Numbered from the stretch's first letter, positions 9,119 to 18,646 are shown. The stretch is DNA of 64,000 nucleotides from Vibrio bathopelagicus (GCF_014879975.1 NZ_CP062501.1:682001-746000); one strand, 5' to 3'. Translations and numbers: made by a program. The notes: generated by a model from the sequence alone, not told the origin.

Positions 9119-9517
9119 ATGCAAGCAGAAGTTAAATGGGTCGAAGGCTTTAAATTCCTAGGTCAATCTCAATCAGGCCATTCTATCGTTATGGACGGAA
9201 GCGGTGGTGCTACCGCGCCAAGCCCTATGGAAATGGTGCTAATGGCTGCAGGTGGTTGTAGCTCTGTTGATGTGGTAGATGGTTTGAAAGCTGCAGGTCA
9301 AAGCATCACTGGCTGTAACGCAAAGCTTGAAACCACACGTCGTGAAACAGCACCAAAAATCTTTACCGTGATTAATATTCACTTTGAAGTGTCTGGTGAC
9401 AATCTTGATCCTGAACTAGTTGCTAAGGTCTGTGCGGATTCGTTAGAAAAGTACTGCTCAGTGTGTTTAATGCTGGGTGCGGGAGTAGAGATGACCCACA
9501 GTTGGGAAATCGTCTAG
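9119..9517 (+). CDS. OsmC-family protein, YhfA-like
   Basis: Small cytoplasmic OsmC-fold protein. The sequence QAEVKWVEGFKFLGQSQSGH followed by APSPMEMVLMAAGGCSSVDVV closely tracks E. coli YhfA, including the conserved Cys in GGCS (~residue 47) and the second Cys in EKYCSVCLML (~112) of the peroxidase-like pair. The role of YhfA itself is unclear; OsmC relatives reduce organic hydroperoxides. I choose the ATG at 9119 because AAGGA lies 7 nt upstream and the family begins MQA; the frame also extends back to GTG 9086. It stands alone and faces ompA across a shared terminator. Confidence 0.88.
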   Translation: MQAEVKWVEGFKFLGQSQSGHSIVMDGSGGATAPSPMEMVLMAAGGCSSVDVVDGLKAAGQSITGCNAKLETTRRETAPKIFTVINIHFEVSGDNLDPELVAKVCADSLEKYCSVCLMLGAGVEMTHSWEIV

Positions 9518-9589
9518 TCTTCTGATTGTACCGTTTGGCGTTAAGCTGATTCTTACGGCTTAAAGCTTATGGACAAAGACGATAAAGAA

Positions 9590-9629
9590 AAGGGCGGAGC
9601 ACTTGAAAGTGCTCCGCCCTTATTATTTT
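9590..9629. terminator. Strong bidirectional terminator between yhfA-like gene and ompA
   Basis: A 15-bp perfect stem (AAGGGCGGAGCACTT with AAGTGCTCCGCCCTT) and a 2-nt gap, flanked by T-rich sequence on both strands. It serves the two convergent genes. Confidence 0.9.
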
Positions 9630-9647
9630 AGCTAAGGTAGAGTGCTA

Positions 9648-10718
9648 TTATTCAGCAGCTTCTACGATAACTTCTTCAACTTTCACTTCTTGCTGGTATT
9701 CAAAACCAGGGATCGTTGCGTCAACGCGACGGTTTTGAGCACGACCTTCAGCTGTATCATTCGATGCAACTGGATTTTCTTCGCCTTCACCTGTTGCAGT
9801 GATGCGGTCAGCAGCAATGCCTTGCTCTTCGATGTGTGCAGCTACTGCAGCAGCACGTTTCTTAGAGATCATCATGTTGTATTCAGCTGCGCCTGTTGAG
9901 TCAGTGTGACCAACAACAACAACGGTTGATTGAGGGTGAGCTTTAAGTACTTCAACCAATGGTTGTAGTGCAATCTTACCGTCTGTAGATAGTTCAGTGC
10001 TGTTAGTCGCGAACATTTCTTGAGAGTAGCTCTCTGTTTGCGCTTTAGTCACAACAACTGTTGTTTTCTCTTCAACTACAACTGCTGGCTCTGTGATTGG
10101 CTCAGATGGCGCTTGAGTCACTGCTACTGCAGAAGCTGTTGCAGCCGCCGCTGATGCCGTTGTGTTACCTGTACCGAAGCTGTAGCTAACACCAACAGAA
10201 AGTAGGTTCGAGTTTAGATCTTGAACGAATTTGTCATCGAAATCATCAAAGTATTGGTATTCAACACGTAATGCCCAATCAGAAGACAGTTGCTTCTCTA
10301 CACCGATACCAGCAGAAAGAACAACGTCATCTTCGCCACCGTGTGAAATGTACGCAGGACCTGCTTTGAAGAATACGTCAAACTCTTGTTGTACTGGTAG
10401 ACGGTACATCGGAGTTAGAGAGATTGCGATCAGTGGATCGCTGAACGCAGCTGTTGTGCCGTTCTTTGAAAAGCTTGTCTTGTAGTCGCCAAGGAAGTCT
10501 GAGCTTAGCTCAATACCAAACTTGTCATTAAAATTGTAACCAGAGTAGATGCCAGCACCAATTGCATCATCATCACACTTTTCACCGCTTACGCATGCGC
10601 TGTCTAGCCAGCCCACGCCCACTTTTGCACCCACGTAAGTCGTTGCAGCAATAGAAGGTGCTGCTGCTAAGCCTGAAGCGGCTACAACAGCACACATGAT
10701 TTTCGACAATTTTTTCAT
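9648..10718 (-). CDS. ompA: OmpA-family outer membrane protein
   Basis: Outer-membrane beta-barrel anchored to peptidoglycan. The 356-residue precursor has a signal peptide ending ...APSIAA near residue 25, and an eight-stranded barrel domain starting TTYVGAKVGVGWLDS and ending in the aromatic LLSVGVSYSFG (~residue 182). An Ala/Val/Thr/Glu-rich hinge follows (~185-230), then a C-terminal OmpA domain (~230-340) with VVVVGHTDSTGAAEYN and the peptidoglycan-binding Asp/Arg of NRRVDATI. The extra C-terminal tail is acidic (EVKVEEVIVEAAE). Two Cys in loop 1 (ACVSGEKC) could form a disulfide. It is monocistronic, with a long AT-rich leader. Confidence 0.93.
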   Translation of the reverse strand: MKKLSKIMCAVVAASGLAAAPSIAATTYVGAKVGVGWLDSACVSGEKCDDDAIGAGIYSGYNFNDKFGIELSSDFLGDYKTSFSKNGTTAAFSDPLIAISLTPMYRLPVQQEFDVFFKAGPAYISHGGEDDVVLSAGIGVEKQLSSDWALRVEYQYFDDFDDKFVQDLNSNLLSVGVSYSFGTGNTTASAAAATASAVAVTQAPSEPITEPAVVVEEKTTVVVTKAQTESYSQEMFATNSTELSTDGKIALQPLVEVLKAHPQSTVVVVGHTDSTGAAEYNMMISKKRAAAVAAHIEEQGIAADRITATGEGEENPVASNDTAEGRAQNRRVDATIPGFEYQQEVKVEEVIVEAAE

Positions 10719-11158
10719 AATCTTTTCCTTGGATTAACTCTTATTTTTATCTGAACTTACCAGTAAAACGATCACTTATTGGGTTACGACACTGCTTATA
10801 ATAAGTAAATCAAGGTGTTGGTTCAGGTGAACCTATTTCTTTCTCAGTACTCATATTGTTAATCTGATTGCGTATTGGAGTCAATGAAATTGTTAAATAT
10901 TATATATTTAAGATGCCTTTATTGTTGGTTTTATCATTTGTTGGAATGATTATATTTAAGCGATAGCCTAGCCTCGTCTATTTACCTGTGGGTCTACGGG
11001 GAATAAGTAAAAAACTTGCGCTTTATCATGCTTATAAAGCAAAAATCCCCACCCAACATGTTGAACTCGAGTGAGTACATGATTGGATAGGGATTTGAAT
11101 TCAAGCGATTAGAGATGTTTTTCGCGCACTTTACATTACGCGAATAGCCCGCTTTTGC
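10719..11158. other. 440-bp gap: ompA upstream region and phnX downstream region
   Basis: No gene seen. The ompA-proximal ~300 bp are AT-rich and should hold its promoter and 5' leader, though I cannot name a -10/-35 pair safely. The phnX-proximal part carries the terminator at 11041-11096 and, just before it, a smaller hairpin (GCTTTAT...ATAAAGC, about 11011-11039). Confidence 0.6.
11041..11096 (-). terminator. Probable terminator of the phnW-pbfA-phnX operon
   Basis: On the minus strand, AAATCCC and CAATCATGT pair imperfectly with ACATGTTGG and GGGGATTT, and a T run follows. It lies about 60 bp after the phnX stop. Confidence 0.6.
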
Positions 11159-11977
11159 TTATGGGCGCTCACCTGCTAACAGACGTTTTTCAATGTCTGC
11201 AATGACATTTGGTAAGTCGGCGATGGTATCAATTAGGTAGTGCGGGTTTGATTTGTTTAGCTTCACGCTTGCTTTTTCACGCGCAGCTGCAAGTGTCGCT
11301 TCGTCGGCATCCACATATTCTTGGTAGGTTAAGCCTGCTTCGTTACCTGATAGTACAAGGCCTACTGTCCGCATACCTGCATTGTGGCCTTCATCGATCC
11401 CCGGTGCTGCATCATCCACTTTCACACAAACAGCAACGTTCGTCACACCTAGGTCAATGACGTTTTTAAGTGCCATGAATGGAGCAGGGCGACCGCCTTG
11501 CGGTAAGTCATCAGTTGCAACTACGTTGTCTGGTAGATAACCGTAATCTGCTGCTGCAGGAATCAGTACGTCCATTACTTCTCGTGGGTAACCAGAACAA
11601 GAGCCTATTTTCACGTTCTTCTCTTTTAGGTTATTCACCACTTCAATCGCGTTTAAAATTGGGGCTGCGTGGTCTGCTACTTTCGCTTTCTGAAGAGGCA
11701 TGAATGCCGCGTAGATCGCATCAACGTCGTCACTTGTCATCGAGCGTCCGAATTGGGCATTCCAACGAGCGTCAACTGCAGGGATTCGACCCACTGCTTG
11801 GATGTGATCCCATTTGCCGATACCCATAGGTTCACGAGCTTCTGCTAAGTTGATGTCAAAGTCGAAACCTTGCTTGAATGCTTCAACGAAAATACTCGTT
11901 GGAGCAAACGATCCAAAATCAACGATAGTGCCAGCCCAGTCAAAGATAACCGCTTGGATAGGTGATGTTGTATTCAT
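11159..11977 (-). CDS. phnX: Phosphonoacetaldehyde hydrolase (phosphonatase)
   Basis: Cleaves phosphonoacetaldehyde to acetaldehyde and phosphate, the C-P bond-breaking step of AEP breakdown. The 272-residue HAD-family protein has the nucleophile motif FDWAGTIVD, in which Ala replaces the usual second Asp as in all PhnX, and the Schiff-base lysine in MGIGKWDHI (~residue 54). [11 protein letters not shown] (motif II) and [17 protein letters not shown] (the acidic metal-binding motif) also match. ATG at 11977 follows AGGA at a good distance. Last gene of the leftward phnW-pbfA-phnX operon. Confidence 0.96.
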   Translation of the reverse strand: MNTTSPIQAVIFDWAGTIVDFGSFAPTSIFVEAFKQGFDFDINLAEAREPMGIGKWDHIQAVGRIPAVDARWNAQFGRSMTSDDVDAIYAAFMPLQKAKVADHAAPILNAIEVVNNLKEKNVKIGSCSGYPREVMDVLIPAAADYGYLPDNVVATDDLPQGGRPAPFMALKNVIDLGVTNVAVCVKVDDAAPGIDEGHNAGMRTVGLVLSGNEAGLTYQEYVDADEATLAAAREKASVKLNKSNPHYLIDTIADLPNVIADIEKRLLAGERP

Positions 11978-12074
11978 AATAGTGTCCTATTTCTGTGTCA
12001 CTCTCAGTTCAAAGTACTGGGAGAACAAATGATTGTTTGAGGTTATTGGTTTAAATGTTGATTTAGATAACGAA

Positions 12075-13511
12075 TCAAAGGTATTCAAAGTCTTTGCAGA
12101 CTTTTGCTATTGCGTTTTCGAAGACAGACAGAGCGACTGCTAGTTCGCTACGGCTGATGATCAATGGTGGGCTCAATTGAATCACGTTACCTTGTGACAC
12201 CTTAAAGCTCAGACCATCGTTCAGACATTGGTAAAGTACTGCTTCTGCTTCATCGAACGCTCGGGTTTTGGTGATATGGTCGGTGACCAACTCCACGCCC
12301 CAAAGCAGGCCGATGCCGCGAACGTCACCAATAACTGGGTATTTCTCTTTCATTTGAAGCAATTGTTCGCGCACGAATGCGCTGTCTGCTTGCACTTTTT
12401 CAAGTAGGTTTTCTTGCTCAATCACTTCCATGGTGGCCAGTGCTGCCGCGCAACCAATAGGGCTCTTCTCATGGGTGTAATGACCAAGTGAGACTTGCGC
12501 TGCTGTGTTGTATTTGTCTTTGGTGACCATCGCCGCAATTGGAACCAAGCCGCCGCCAAAACCTTTACCGATACATAGGATGTCAGGTTCGATATCAAAT
12601 GCTTGGTGAGTAAACCATTCGCCGCTACGACCCATACCGTTTGGAATATCATCAATGATCAACATGACGTTGTGCTTATCACAGATCTCACGAATGCGTT
12701 TCCAATAAGCCTTACTTGGCACTTGGACGTCCGTGTTACGAACCGCTTCTGCAATGAAGGCACCAATGCCACCTTCTTTTTCAATTACGTACTCAAGGTA
12801 ATCCGCATAATGCACATCGCATGCAGTCTCATTGTTATCGCTTGAGCTTTGCCCGTGAAGTGAAAAAGAGTCATTAAGCGGAAAAGCACCACGATAAGAG
12901 ACCGCTGGTGGAATACGCTCTACGCCGGCCATTAACGGGCCCATACCTTCACGAAAACAAGCTTCGCCACCGACAGATATTGCATCAAGTGACGCGCCGT
13001 GGAATGAATCCCACAATGAAACGACCTTGAAATTGTTGGTGACATGTCGAGCCAGTTTGAGTGCCATACCAATAACTGACGTACCACCTGGCGCAAACAA
13101 CACACGATTTAAATCACCACCGCAGATCTGTGTTAGCTTTTCAGCGCACTGCACGGCTGTTTCATTGGTAAAGCGACGTGGCGAGAATGGCAATGAGGCC
13201 ATTTGTTGAGTCACTTTGTTAATGATGTGTGGGTGGCCATAACCCAGCTGATGGACATTGTTGCCGTGAAAGTCCATGTACTTCTTGCCTGTCGCATCTT
13301 GAATGTAGATGCCTTCTGCGGCTTCAAGAGTGTCTAGGCAAGGCGTTGACATTGCTTGATGGAGAAATACGTCAGAGTCACGTTTTAACATCGCTTGAGT
13401 CGCATCATCGTTTAGCGACTCGTTCCATTTCTCACGAGCTGGTGTGGTGTTCACATCGCCTTCGCTTCGAAAGTGTGTCGCCTTTAGAATTGGCTCTTGA
13501 TTGGTCGTCAT
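12075..13511 (-). CDS. pbfA: (R)-1-hydroxy-2-aminoethylphosphonate ammonia-lyase (PbfA)
   Basis: PLP enzyme of the class III aminotransferase fold. In V. splendidus this family was shown to eliminate ammonia from (R)-1-hydroxy-AEP, giving phosphonoacetaldehyde for PhnX. The 478-residue protein shows the PLP phosphate-binding APGGTSVIGMALKLAR segment, the Asp pairing with the pyridine nitrogen in LIIDDIPNGMGRSG (~290) and the PLP lysine in CIGKGFGGGLVP (~320). Position between phnW and phnX, with a TAATG overlap to phnW, is what separates PbfA from ordinary aminotransferases. The exact function rests on family and context rather than a residue I can point to. Confidence 0.88.
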   Translation of the reverse strand: MTTNQEPILKATHFRSEGDVNTTPAREKWNESLNDDATQAMLKRDSDVFLHQAMSTPCLDTLEAAEGIYIQDATGKKYMDFHGNNVHQLGYGHPHIINKVTQQMASLPFSPRRFTNETAVQCAEKLTQICGGDLNRVLFAPGGTSVIGMALKLARHVTNNFKVVSLWDSFHGASLDAISVGGEACFREGMGPLMAGVERIPPAVSYRGAFPLNDSFSLHGQSSSDNNETACDVHYADYLEYVIEKEGGIGAFIAEAVRNTDVQVPSKAYWKRIREICDKHNVMLIIDDIPNGMGRSGEWFTHQAFDIEPDILCIGKGFGGGLVPIAAMVTKDKYNTAAQVSLGHYTHEKSPIGCAAALATMEVIEQENLLEKVQADSAFVREQLLQMKEKYPVIGDVRGIGLLWGVELVTDHITKTRAFDEAEAVLYQCLNDGLSFKVSQGNVIQLSPPLIISRSELAVALSVFENAIAKVCKDFEYL

Positions 13512-14620
13512 TATTTAATGTCCCAGTACATTGCGTTTTTCACTGCGCCAATCAGGGCTTCAATGTCGGAAGGGTAAACTTCACCGATGTTGCCGATGCG
13601 GAAGCAGTCTGCGTTTGAAACCTTGCCCGGATAAATTACAAACCCTTGTTCTTTCAAACGGTCATAGAATTCTTTGAATTGGTAATCGCTATGAGTTGGA
13701 GAATAGAAAGAGGTGATGATAGGTGAGTGAAGGTCATCATTAAGCAGTGGCTCAAAACCAAGAGAGCGCATGCCTGAAACCAATGTAGTTTGGTTGGTTT
13801 GGTAGCGATTATGACGAGCTTCGATGCCGCCTTCTTGCTCCAATTCAAGCAACGCTTGGTAAAAAGCACGCACTGTGTGAGTTGGAGAGGTGAAACGCCA
13901 TTTACCATGGTTGCTTTCCATGCAGTGCCACTGGTCAAACAGATCAAGGCTTAATGAGCGAGCTTGGCCTTTGCACTTCTCGAGTTCCGATTGCTTGGCA
14001 ATAACAAAACCGAACCCCGGTACGCCTTGAATACATTTATTTGCCGAGCTGATCATGTAATCGATACCTAAGTCATCAATATCCATAGGGATACCACCAA
14101 AGCTCGACATAGCATCAAGAATGACGGTTTTATTGTACTGTTTTGCCAATTTGGCAATGTCTTCAATTGGATTCAGCATGCCAGTGGTGGTTTCACAATG
14201 GACAATCGCCACGTGAGTAATGCCTGAATCCATGGCCAATGCCGTTTCCATTTCGTTCAAGTCAGGCTGTGATGTTTCACCTGGGGAAACAACATGGCAT
14301 GGAATGTCTAAATATTCTGCGATTTGGGCAATACGAGCACCATACGCGCCGTTATCAACAACAAGAAGCTTACCGCTTTTAGAGATAACGCTACCGATTG
14401 TTGCTTCAACTGAAGCGGTGCCGCTACCTTGCATTAGTACGCTCGTATAACCCGCTTGCTTAGTCGCCAAAGTCACTAGCTTGCTACGTATCACTTCAAC
14501 AACGTCTTTGTTGTATTCATCATCCCAAGTACACCAGTCTTTTAGCATCGCTTGGCGAACAGTTTCAGAAGTAGATAGAGGACCTGGTGTCAGTAGTAAG
14601 TATTCGTTTCTCATGTTCAA
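13511..14620 (-). CDS. phnW: 2-aminoethylphosphonate--pyruvate transaminase
   Basis: Transfers the amino group of AEP to pyruvate, giving phosphonoacetaldehyde and alanine. The 369-residue protein starts [19 protein letters not shown] and has [22 protein letters not shown] and the PLP lysine in [17 protein letters not shown] (~195), all standard for PhnW. First gene of the leftward operon; its TAA overlaps the pbfA ATG by one base. A TGGACTATACCA site lies 19 bp upstream of the start and may be a PhnR operator. Divergent from the transport half of the cluster across 376 bp. Confidence 0.96.
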   Translation of the reverse strand: MNMRNEYLLLTPGPLSTSETVRQAMLKDWCTWDDEYNKDVVEVIRSKLVTLATKQAGYTSVLMQGSGTASVEATIGSVISKSGKLLVVDNGAYGARIAQIAEYLDIPCHVVSPGETSQPDLNEMETALAMDSGITHVAIVHCETTTGMLNPIEDIAKLAKQYNKTVILDAMSSFGGIPMDIDDLGIDYMISSANKCIQGVPGFGFVIAKQSELEKCKGQARSLSLDLFDQWHCMESNHGKWRFTSPTHTVRAFYQALLELEQEGGIEARHNRYQTNQTTLVSGMRSLGFEPLLNDDLHSPIITSFYSPTHSDYQFKEFYDRLKEQGFVIYPGKVSNADCFRIGNIGEVYPSDIEALIGAVKNAMYWDIK

Positions 14621-14638
14621 TTCTCGTGATTTCTATTT

Positions 14639-14650
14639 TGGACTATACCA
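14639..14650. promoter_or_regulatory. Putative PhnR operator upstream of phnW
   Basis: TGGACTATACCA, an imperfect palindrome differing at two positions from the perfect site at 18647. It fits the TGGTNTANACCA type bound by HutC-subfamily GntR regulators. Confidence 0.6.
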
Positions 14651-14826
14651 GTATTTGGGGTTACTTTAACAACCAATTTAAACGGTCGTAAATAGCCCAA
14701 ACATCATTTTCATAAAAGCTTCATATTCAAATGCGTCGCTTGTCTTGAGAAAGTTTTCGATCTTGAAACTGCCATTTTTTGTTCATTTAACCGTCACAAA
14801 AGTCGATTAGGTTAGTACTCGTTATC

Positions 14827-14838
14827 TGGTACATACCA
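14827..14838. promoter_or_regulatory. Putative PhnR operator upstream of the AEP binding-protein gene
   Basis: TGGTACATACCA, perfect 5-bp arms TGGTA/TACCA around a 2-nt centre, in the divergent phnW/phnS region about 160 bp before the phnS-like start. Matches the site before phnT except in the centre. Confidence 0.68.
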
Positions 14839-14996
14839 AGTTGAAGTTATGTGCTAACAACCGAAATGAATTTATGGATATAGGTGCCTCTGATGAGGCT
14901 TCTAATTTAAGAAACGTTAAACCTCGGCAGCTTTAATCCTCGGTAACTTTTAATTTTGGCAACTTCTCACTTTAGAGTTGAGCCTGACTGGAGAAA

Positions 14997-16007
14997 ATGA
15001 TGAAAAACCGTTTTATGAAAGGATCACTTGCAGCATTAGTTACTCTATTAGCTGGTAATGCTTATGCAGCACAGGAAGTGACGGTTTACACCGCTTTTGA
15101 AACTGACATTTTAGCGAAGTACAAAAATGCTTTTGAAAGTGAAAACCCGGACATCAACATCAAATGGGTGCGTGATTCTACCGGGATCATGACGGCAAAA
15201 TTATTGGCTGAGAAAAACAACCCTCGTGCAGAAGTAGTATGGGGTCTTGCGGGCTCTTCTATGGCTTTGCTTAAAGAAGAGGGCATTCTTAAGCCTTACA
15301 CACCTCAAGGTGTAGAGGCGTTGCGTGCAAACCTTAACGACCCGCAATCTACTCAAGCTTGGTATGGAAATGATGCGTTCTTTAATGCAGTTTGTTTCAA
15401 CGAAGTGGTTGCTAAGCAACTTAACTTACCTGCACCTAAATCTTGGGATGACCTAACGAAGCCTATCTACAAAGGTCACATTGCGATGCCAAATCCAGCG
15501 TCTTCTGGTACGGGCTACATGCAGGTTTCGGCTTGGTTACAAAACATGGGTGAAGACCAAGGTTGGAACTACATGCAGAAGCTAGATCAAAACATTGCTC
15601 ACTACACGCACTCAGGTTCGAAGCCATGTGTTCAAGCAGGTATGGGTGAAGTGGCTATCGGTATTTCTATGGCGAGCCGCGGTGCGAAGCTAAAAACTCA
15701 AGGTGCGCCACTTTCTGTGATTACGCCTGAAGGTATCGGTTGGGAATCTGAAGCGGTAGGTCTTGTGAAGCCTTCGGATGCAGCGCAACGTGTTATCGAT
15801 TGGTCTATCTCTAAAGCAGCGAATGAACTTTACATCGAAATGTACCCAGTTGTTGGCCATCAAGATGTAACAGGCAAAGCAGAGAACTTTCCGAACGTAG
15901 AGAAGAACATGGCAAAAATGGACTTCGCTCGCATGGGCAGCGAACGTGCAGATGTTCTGAAAACATGGTCTGAGAAGTTTGACGCTAAATCAGAGCCAAA
16001 ATCTTAA
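14997..16007 (+). CDS. phnS: 2-aminoethylphosphonate ABC transporter, periplasmic binding protein
   Basis: Captures AEP or a related phosphonate in the periplasm for the PhnT/permease complex. The 336-residue precursor has a signal peptide ending at NAYA-AQEVTVYT. The mature part has the Fe3+/spermidine-type binding fold: TAFETDILAKYKNAFE, then AEVVWGLAGSSMALLKEEG and GHIAMPNPASSGTGYMQV, strongly similar to the annotated AEP-binding family. ATG occurs at 14997 and 15000; GGAG is 4 and 7 nt upstream, so the second may be the real start. First gene of the rightward half, followed by its own terminator, which suggests higher expression than the downstream genes. Confidence 0.92.
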   Translation: MMKNRFMKGSLAALVTLLAGNAYAAQEVTVYTAFETDILAKYKNAFESENPDINIKWVRDSTGIMTAKLLAEKNNPRAEVVWGLAGSSMALLKEEGILKPYTPQGVEALRANLNDPQSTQAWYGNDAFFNAVCFNEVVAKQLNLPAPKSWDDLTKPIYKGHIAMPNPASSGTGYMQVSAWLQNMGEDQGWNYMQKLDQNIAHYTHSGSKPCVQAGMGEVAIGISMASRGAKLKTQGAPLSVITPEGIGWESEAVGLVKPSDAAQRVIDWSISKAANELYIEMYPVVGHQDVTGKAENFPNVEKNMAKMDFARMGSERADVLKTWSEKFDAKSEPKS

Positions 16008-16095
16008 TCTGCTGAGCTAGTTAGTTTATTGGCTACTTGGTTCATTAGACATTTAGTCCATTAAATACGCAGCCCATTAGAAGTTAGAAATCAGC

Positions 16096-16122
16096 AAAGG
16101 AAGGCTTCGGTCTTCCTTTTTT
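16096..16122 (+). terminator. Terminator after the AEP binding-protein gene
   Basis: AAAGGAAG pairs with CTTCCTTT around GCTTCGGT, followed by a T run. May be partial, attenuating the FAD-oxidase gene downstream. Confidence 0.85.
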
Positions 16123-16159
16123 AGTTTTACGCCTTTAGGTTTTAAGTAAGGTACAACAA

Positions 16160-17578
16160 ATGACAAAGCATTACTCATATTGGTTCAAGCAAGCATTGGA
16201 ACAGGAATTTGGCAGCATCAATGCGGGACTAGATTCAGCTAAGCCGCTTCAAAAAGACGTTAACTGTGATATCGCCATTGTCGGCGGTGGTTACACTGGT
16301 TTATGGACGGCGATTTTAATCAAACAGCAACAGCCTCAAAAGCACGTTGTGGTGATTGAAAAAGGTTTGTGTGGCAGCGGTGCTTCTGGCGCGAACGGCG
16401 GGTGTATGCTGACGTGGTCGACAAAGTATCCAACGTTGAAAAAACTCTATGGAAAAGAACAAGCGAAATGGCTGGTTAAGGAGTCTGAAAACGTTATTTA
16501 CGAGATCGAGGCTTTCTGTAACGAACACAACATTGACGCGCATCTGTATCGCAGCGGTACTTATTACACGGCGACTAATCAAGCTCAAAAGGGTGGAATG
16601 GAGCCTGTTGTGAATGAATTGGTCAAGCAGGGCATAAATAGCTGGAAGAAGTGCGATCAGTCATTGCCTGATAAAGCCGGTTCAGATCGTCATATTGAAG
16701 GTTATTACTCGGAAGCCGCAGGCAGTGTGCAACCGGCTTTATTAGCGAGAGGCTTACGCCGAGTTGCGCTCGAATTAGGTGTCGAAATTCATGAAAACAC
16801 TGAGATGACATCACTCGACTATGGCTCTCCGGCTCGAATTCAAACCAAAGGCGGGACGATCTATTCCGATAAAGTGATTTTGGCGCTCAACGCGTGGATG
16901 CTCGATCACTTCAAAGAGTTCAAACGCAGCATTGTGGTTGTCTCGTCAGATATGGTTGTGACCAAGTCAATCCCAGAAAAACTTAAACAGTTTGGTCCCG
17001 AAAAAGGAGTGGCGGTGGTGGATTCTCGAATCTTTGTTCATTACTACCGCGACACCCAAGATGGACGACTCATGCTGGGTAAAGGCGGCAACAAATTCTC
17101 GTTCGCGAATAAAGTCGAAAGCATGTTCAACCAAACCACCAACTATCTGCCGATTCTCAATCAATCATTCCAAAAGCTGTTCCCTAAACTGGAGCAGAGT
17201 GAATTCGATTACAACTGGTCGGGCGGTTCAGATCGTTCCGTCACAGGATTGCCATTTTTCGGTAATCTAAAAGGCCAAAACAACATCTATTATGGACTCG
17301 GTTACTCAGGTAATGGTGTGGCTCAAACTCGTATAGGCGGGAAGATTCTGTCATCTATGGTGCTTGATATCGATAACGCTTGGACGTGTTGTGGGTTGAC
17401 CAAAGGACCGCTTGGGCATTTCCCTCCAGAACCATTCCGTTGGGTAGGCGCCATGATGGTTCGGGATGCGGTACGAAGAAAAGAGAACGCGGAAGATTCT
17501 GGTAACACGCCATTGTGGCTGGATAAGCAATTGGCAAAGCTCGCGGGTGCGGCAGGTAAAGCCGACAAGGTGGAGTAA
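16160..17578 (+). CDS. FAD-dependent amine oxidoreductase of the AEP cluster
   Basis: A 472-residue flavoenzyme of the DAO/glycine oxidase superfamily. The FAD dinucleotide motif CDIAIVGGGYTGLWTAI lies at residues ~36-52, EKGLCGSGASGANGG follows, and a C-terminal GLGYSGNGVAQT closes the FAD site. Recurrent FAD oxidases in AEP clusters were reported to oxidise N-methyl-AEP, and some plain AEP, to phosphonoacetaldehyde; this gene is probably one of them. The substrate is inference from context. It follows phnS after a terminator and precedes a HAD-like gene across a low-complexity gap. Confidence 0.85.
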   Translation: MTKHYSYWFKQALEQEFGSINAGLDSAKPLQKDVNCDIAIVGGGYTGLWTAILIKQQQPQKHVVVIEKGLCGSGASGANGGCMLTWSTKYPTLKKLYGKEQAKWLVKESENVIYEIEAFCNEHNIDAHLYRSGTYYTATNQAQKGGMEPVVNELVKQGINSWKKCDQSLPDKAGSDRHIEGYYSEAAGSVQPALLARGLRRVALELGVEIHENTEMTSLDYGSPARIQTKGGTIYSDKVILALNAWMLDHFKEFKRSIVVVSSDMVVTKSIPEKLKQFGPEKGVAVVDSRIFVHYYRDTQDGRLMLGKGGNKFSFANKVESMFNQTTNYLPILNQSFQKLFPKLEQSEFDYNWSGGSDRSVTGLPFFGNLKGQNNIYYGLGYSGNGVAQTRIGGKILSSMVLDIDNAWTCCGLTKGPLGHFPPEPFRWVGAMMVRDAVRRKENAEDSGNTPLWLDKQLAKLAGAAGKADKVE

Positions 17579-17605
17579 TTCCATGGTTTAGATTGTTCTT
17601 TATCA

Positions 17606-17746
17606 GTTAAGTCTGAGTAGTTTTTAAGTCTAAGTAGTTTTGGAAGTAGCAGTAATTTTTTGAGGTAACAGTAGGTTTGAAACAAGGTTGGTTTTTAAGT
17701 AAGAGCTGAGTTCGAAGTGAAATTTGATTTGAAGTGAGAATTGATA
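17606..17746. repeat. Degenerate direct repeats between FAD oxidase and HAD-like gene
   Basis: Two adjacent copies of TTAAGTCTRAGTAGTTT lie at about 17607-17640. A second imperfect pair (GAAGTGAAATTTGATTT / GAAGTGAGAATTGAT) lies at about 17715-17746 and runs into the start of the next gene. The region between is T- and A-rich without a gene. It looks like slippage-grown sequence. Confidence 0.6.
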
Positions 17747-18405
17747 TGACGACCCCTCTGTATGTATTTGATCTAGAAGAAACACTCATGGATGGTAACA
17801 GTGCCATGATTTGGAGCGAATTTTTGGTTGAGAAAGGCTTGGTTAATGATCCTAGTTTTTTGAACGAAGAACGCCGGTTAATGGCGTTGTATGTTCAAGG
17901 GATTCTTAATGAAGAGGCTTATCTTACATTTGCTACTCGTCCACTCAAGAATAAAACACATCGAGAGGTGTGTGATTTATTAGAGGAGTGCATTGATCGC
18001 AAAGTTCTAAGCAAGATCTTCCCTCACGTTATGCGCGAGAGTTGGTCGTTAAAAATACAAGATCAGCTGATGGTCATCTTATCTGCCGTTGTTTCATTTG
18101 TTCCCGCATGCGTAGCGAAAAGGCTCAATATTCCAAATGCAGTTAGCATTGAATTGGTGGAAGAGTCCGGTCAATATACGACTAAGATCTTAGGTCTTCC
18201 TAACCATCCATATGGGAAGTTCGTTGGCCTAAAAGAGTGGACTAGGGATTACCATAGCGTGTTTAGTCAGCAACAAGGTTGTGATTCAATCAACGACTTA
18301 CCACACTATGAATTAGCCGACCGCCCTCACTTAGTCAATCCACACCAACGTTTTGGTACTCGTGTGGGATCTCCGCTATGGTGTGATGAGCTTAGTCATT
18401 GCTAG
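17746..18405 (+). CDS. HAD-superfamily (IB-like) phosphatase-related protein with DLEET motif
   Basis: About 219 residues. The N-terminus YVFDLEETLMDGNSAMIW lines up with HAD subfamily IB motif I (DxDxT), but the second, general acid/base Asp is Glu. Motif II is degenerate (VILSAVVSFVP). A lysine candidate is in YGKFVGLKEW (~150) and motif III survives as CDSINDLPHYELAD (~175). First Asp and metal Asp remain, so metal or substrate binding is plausible. ATG 17746 lacks a strong ribosome site; GTG 17734 in the same frame is an alternative. It sits inside the AEP transport operon, so a phosphonate or phosphate-ester role is possible but unproven. Confidence 0.8.
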   Translation: MTTPLYVFDLEETLMDGNSAMIWSEFLVEKGLVNDPSFLNEERRLMALYVQGILNEEAYLTFATRPLKNKTHREVCDLLEECIDRKVLSKIFPHVMRESWSLKIQDQLMVILSAVVSFVPACVAKRLNIPNAVSIELVEESGQYTTKILGLPNHPYGKFVGLKEWTRDYHSVFSQQQGCDSINDLPHYELADRPHLVNPHQRFGTRVGSPLWCDELSHC

Positions 18406-18646
18406 GAACTATTTCTGCTAGAAACAATCGTTACAAACAAAAGCATCTATTGATATTTGGCGGTGAGAAGCCCATTAGCTTTCATCGTCAAATACTTCTC
18501 GAACGGCAAACCCTTTAATGTAACTTATTGAACATTCGAACATGTTTAACATCATCCTCTATTCGAATGAGTTTTACTTCTGCAATATAACTGTCACTTA
18601 GCTTCTATAAATTTGTCACTCAACTGCAATATTCAAAGTTTAAATT

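Noticed and set aside
9642..9899. Plus-strand ORF antisense to ompA
   Set aside because: Cys/Phe-rich composition with no ribosome site; it mirrors the strongly biased ompA coding sequence.
13229..13618. Plus-strand ORF across the pbfA/phnW junction
   Set aside because: Antisense to two well-supported PLP enzyme genes; unusual Cys/Arg/Leu composition and no ribosome site.
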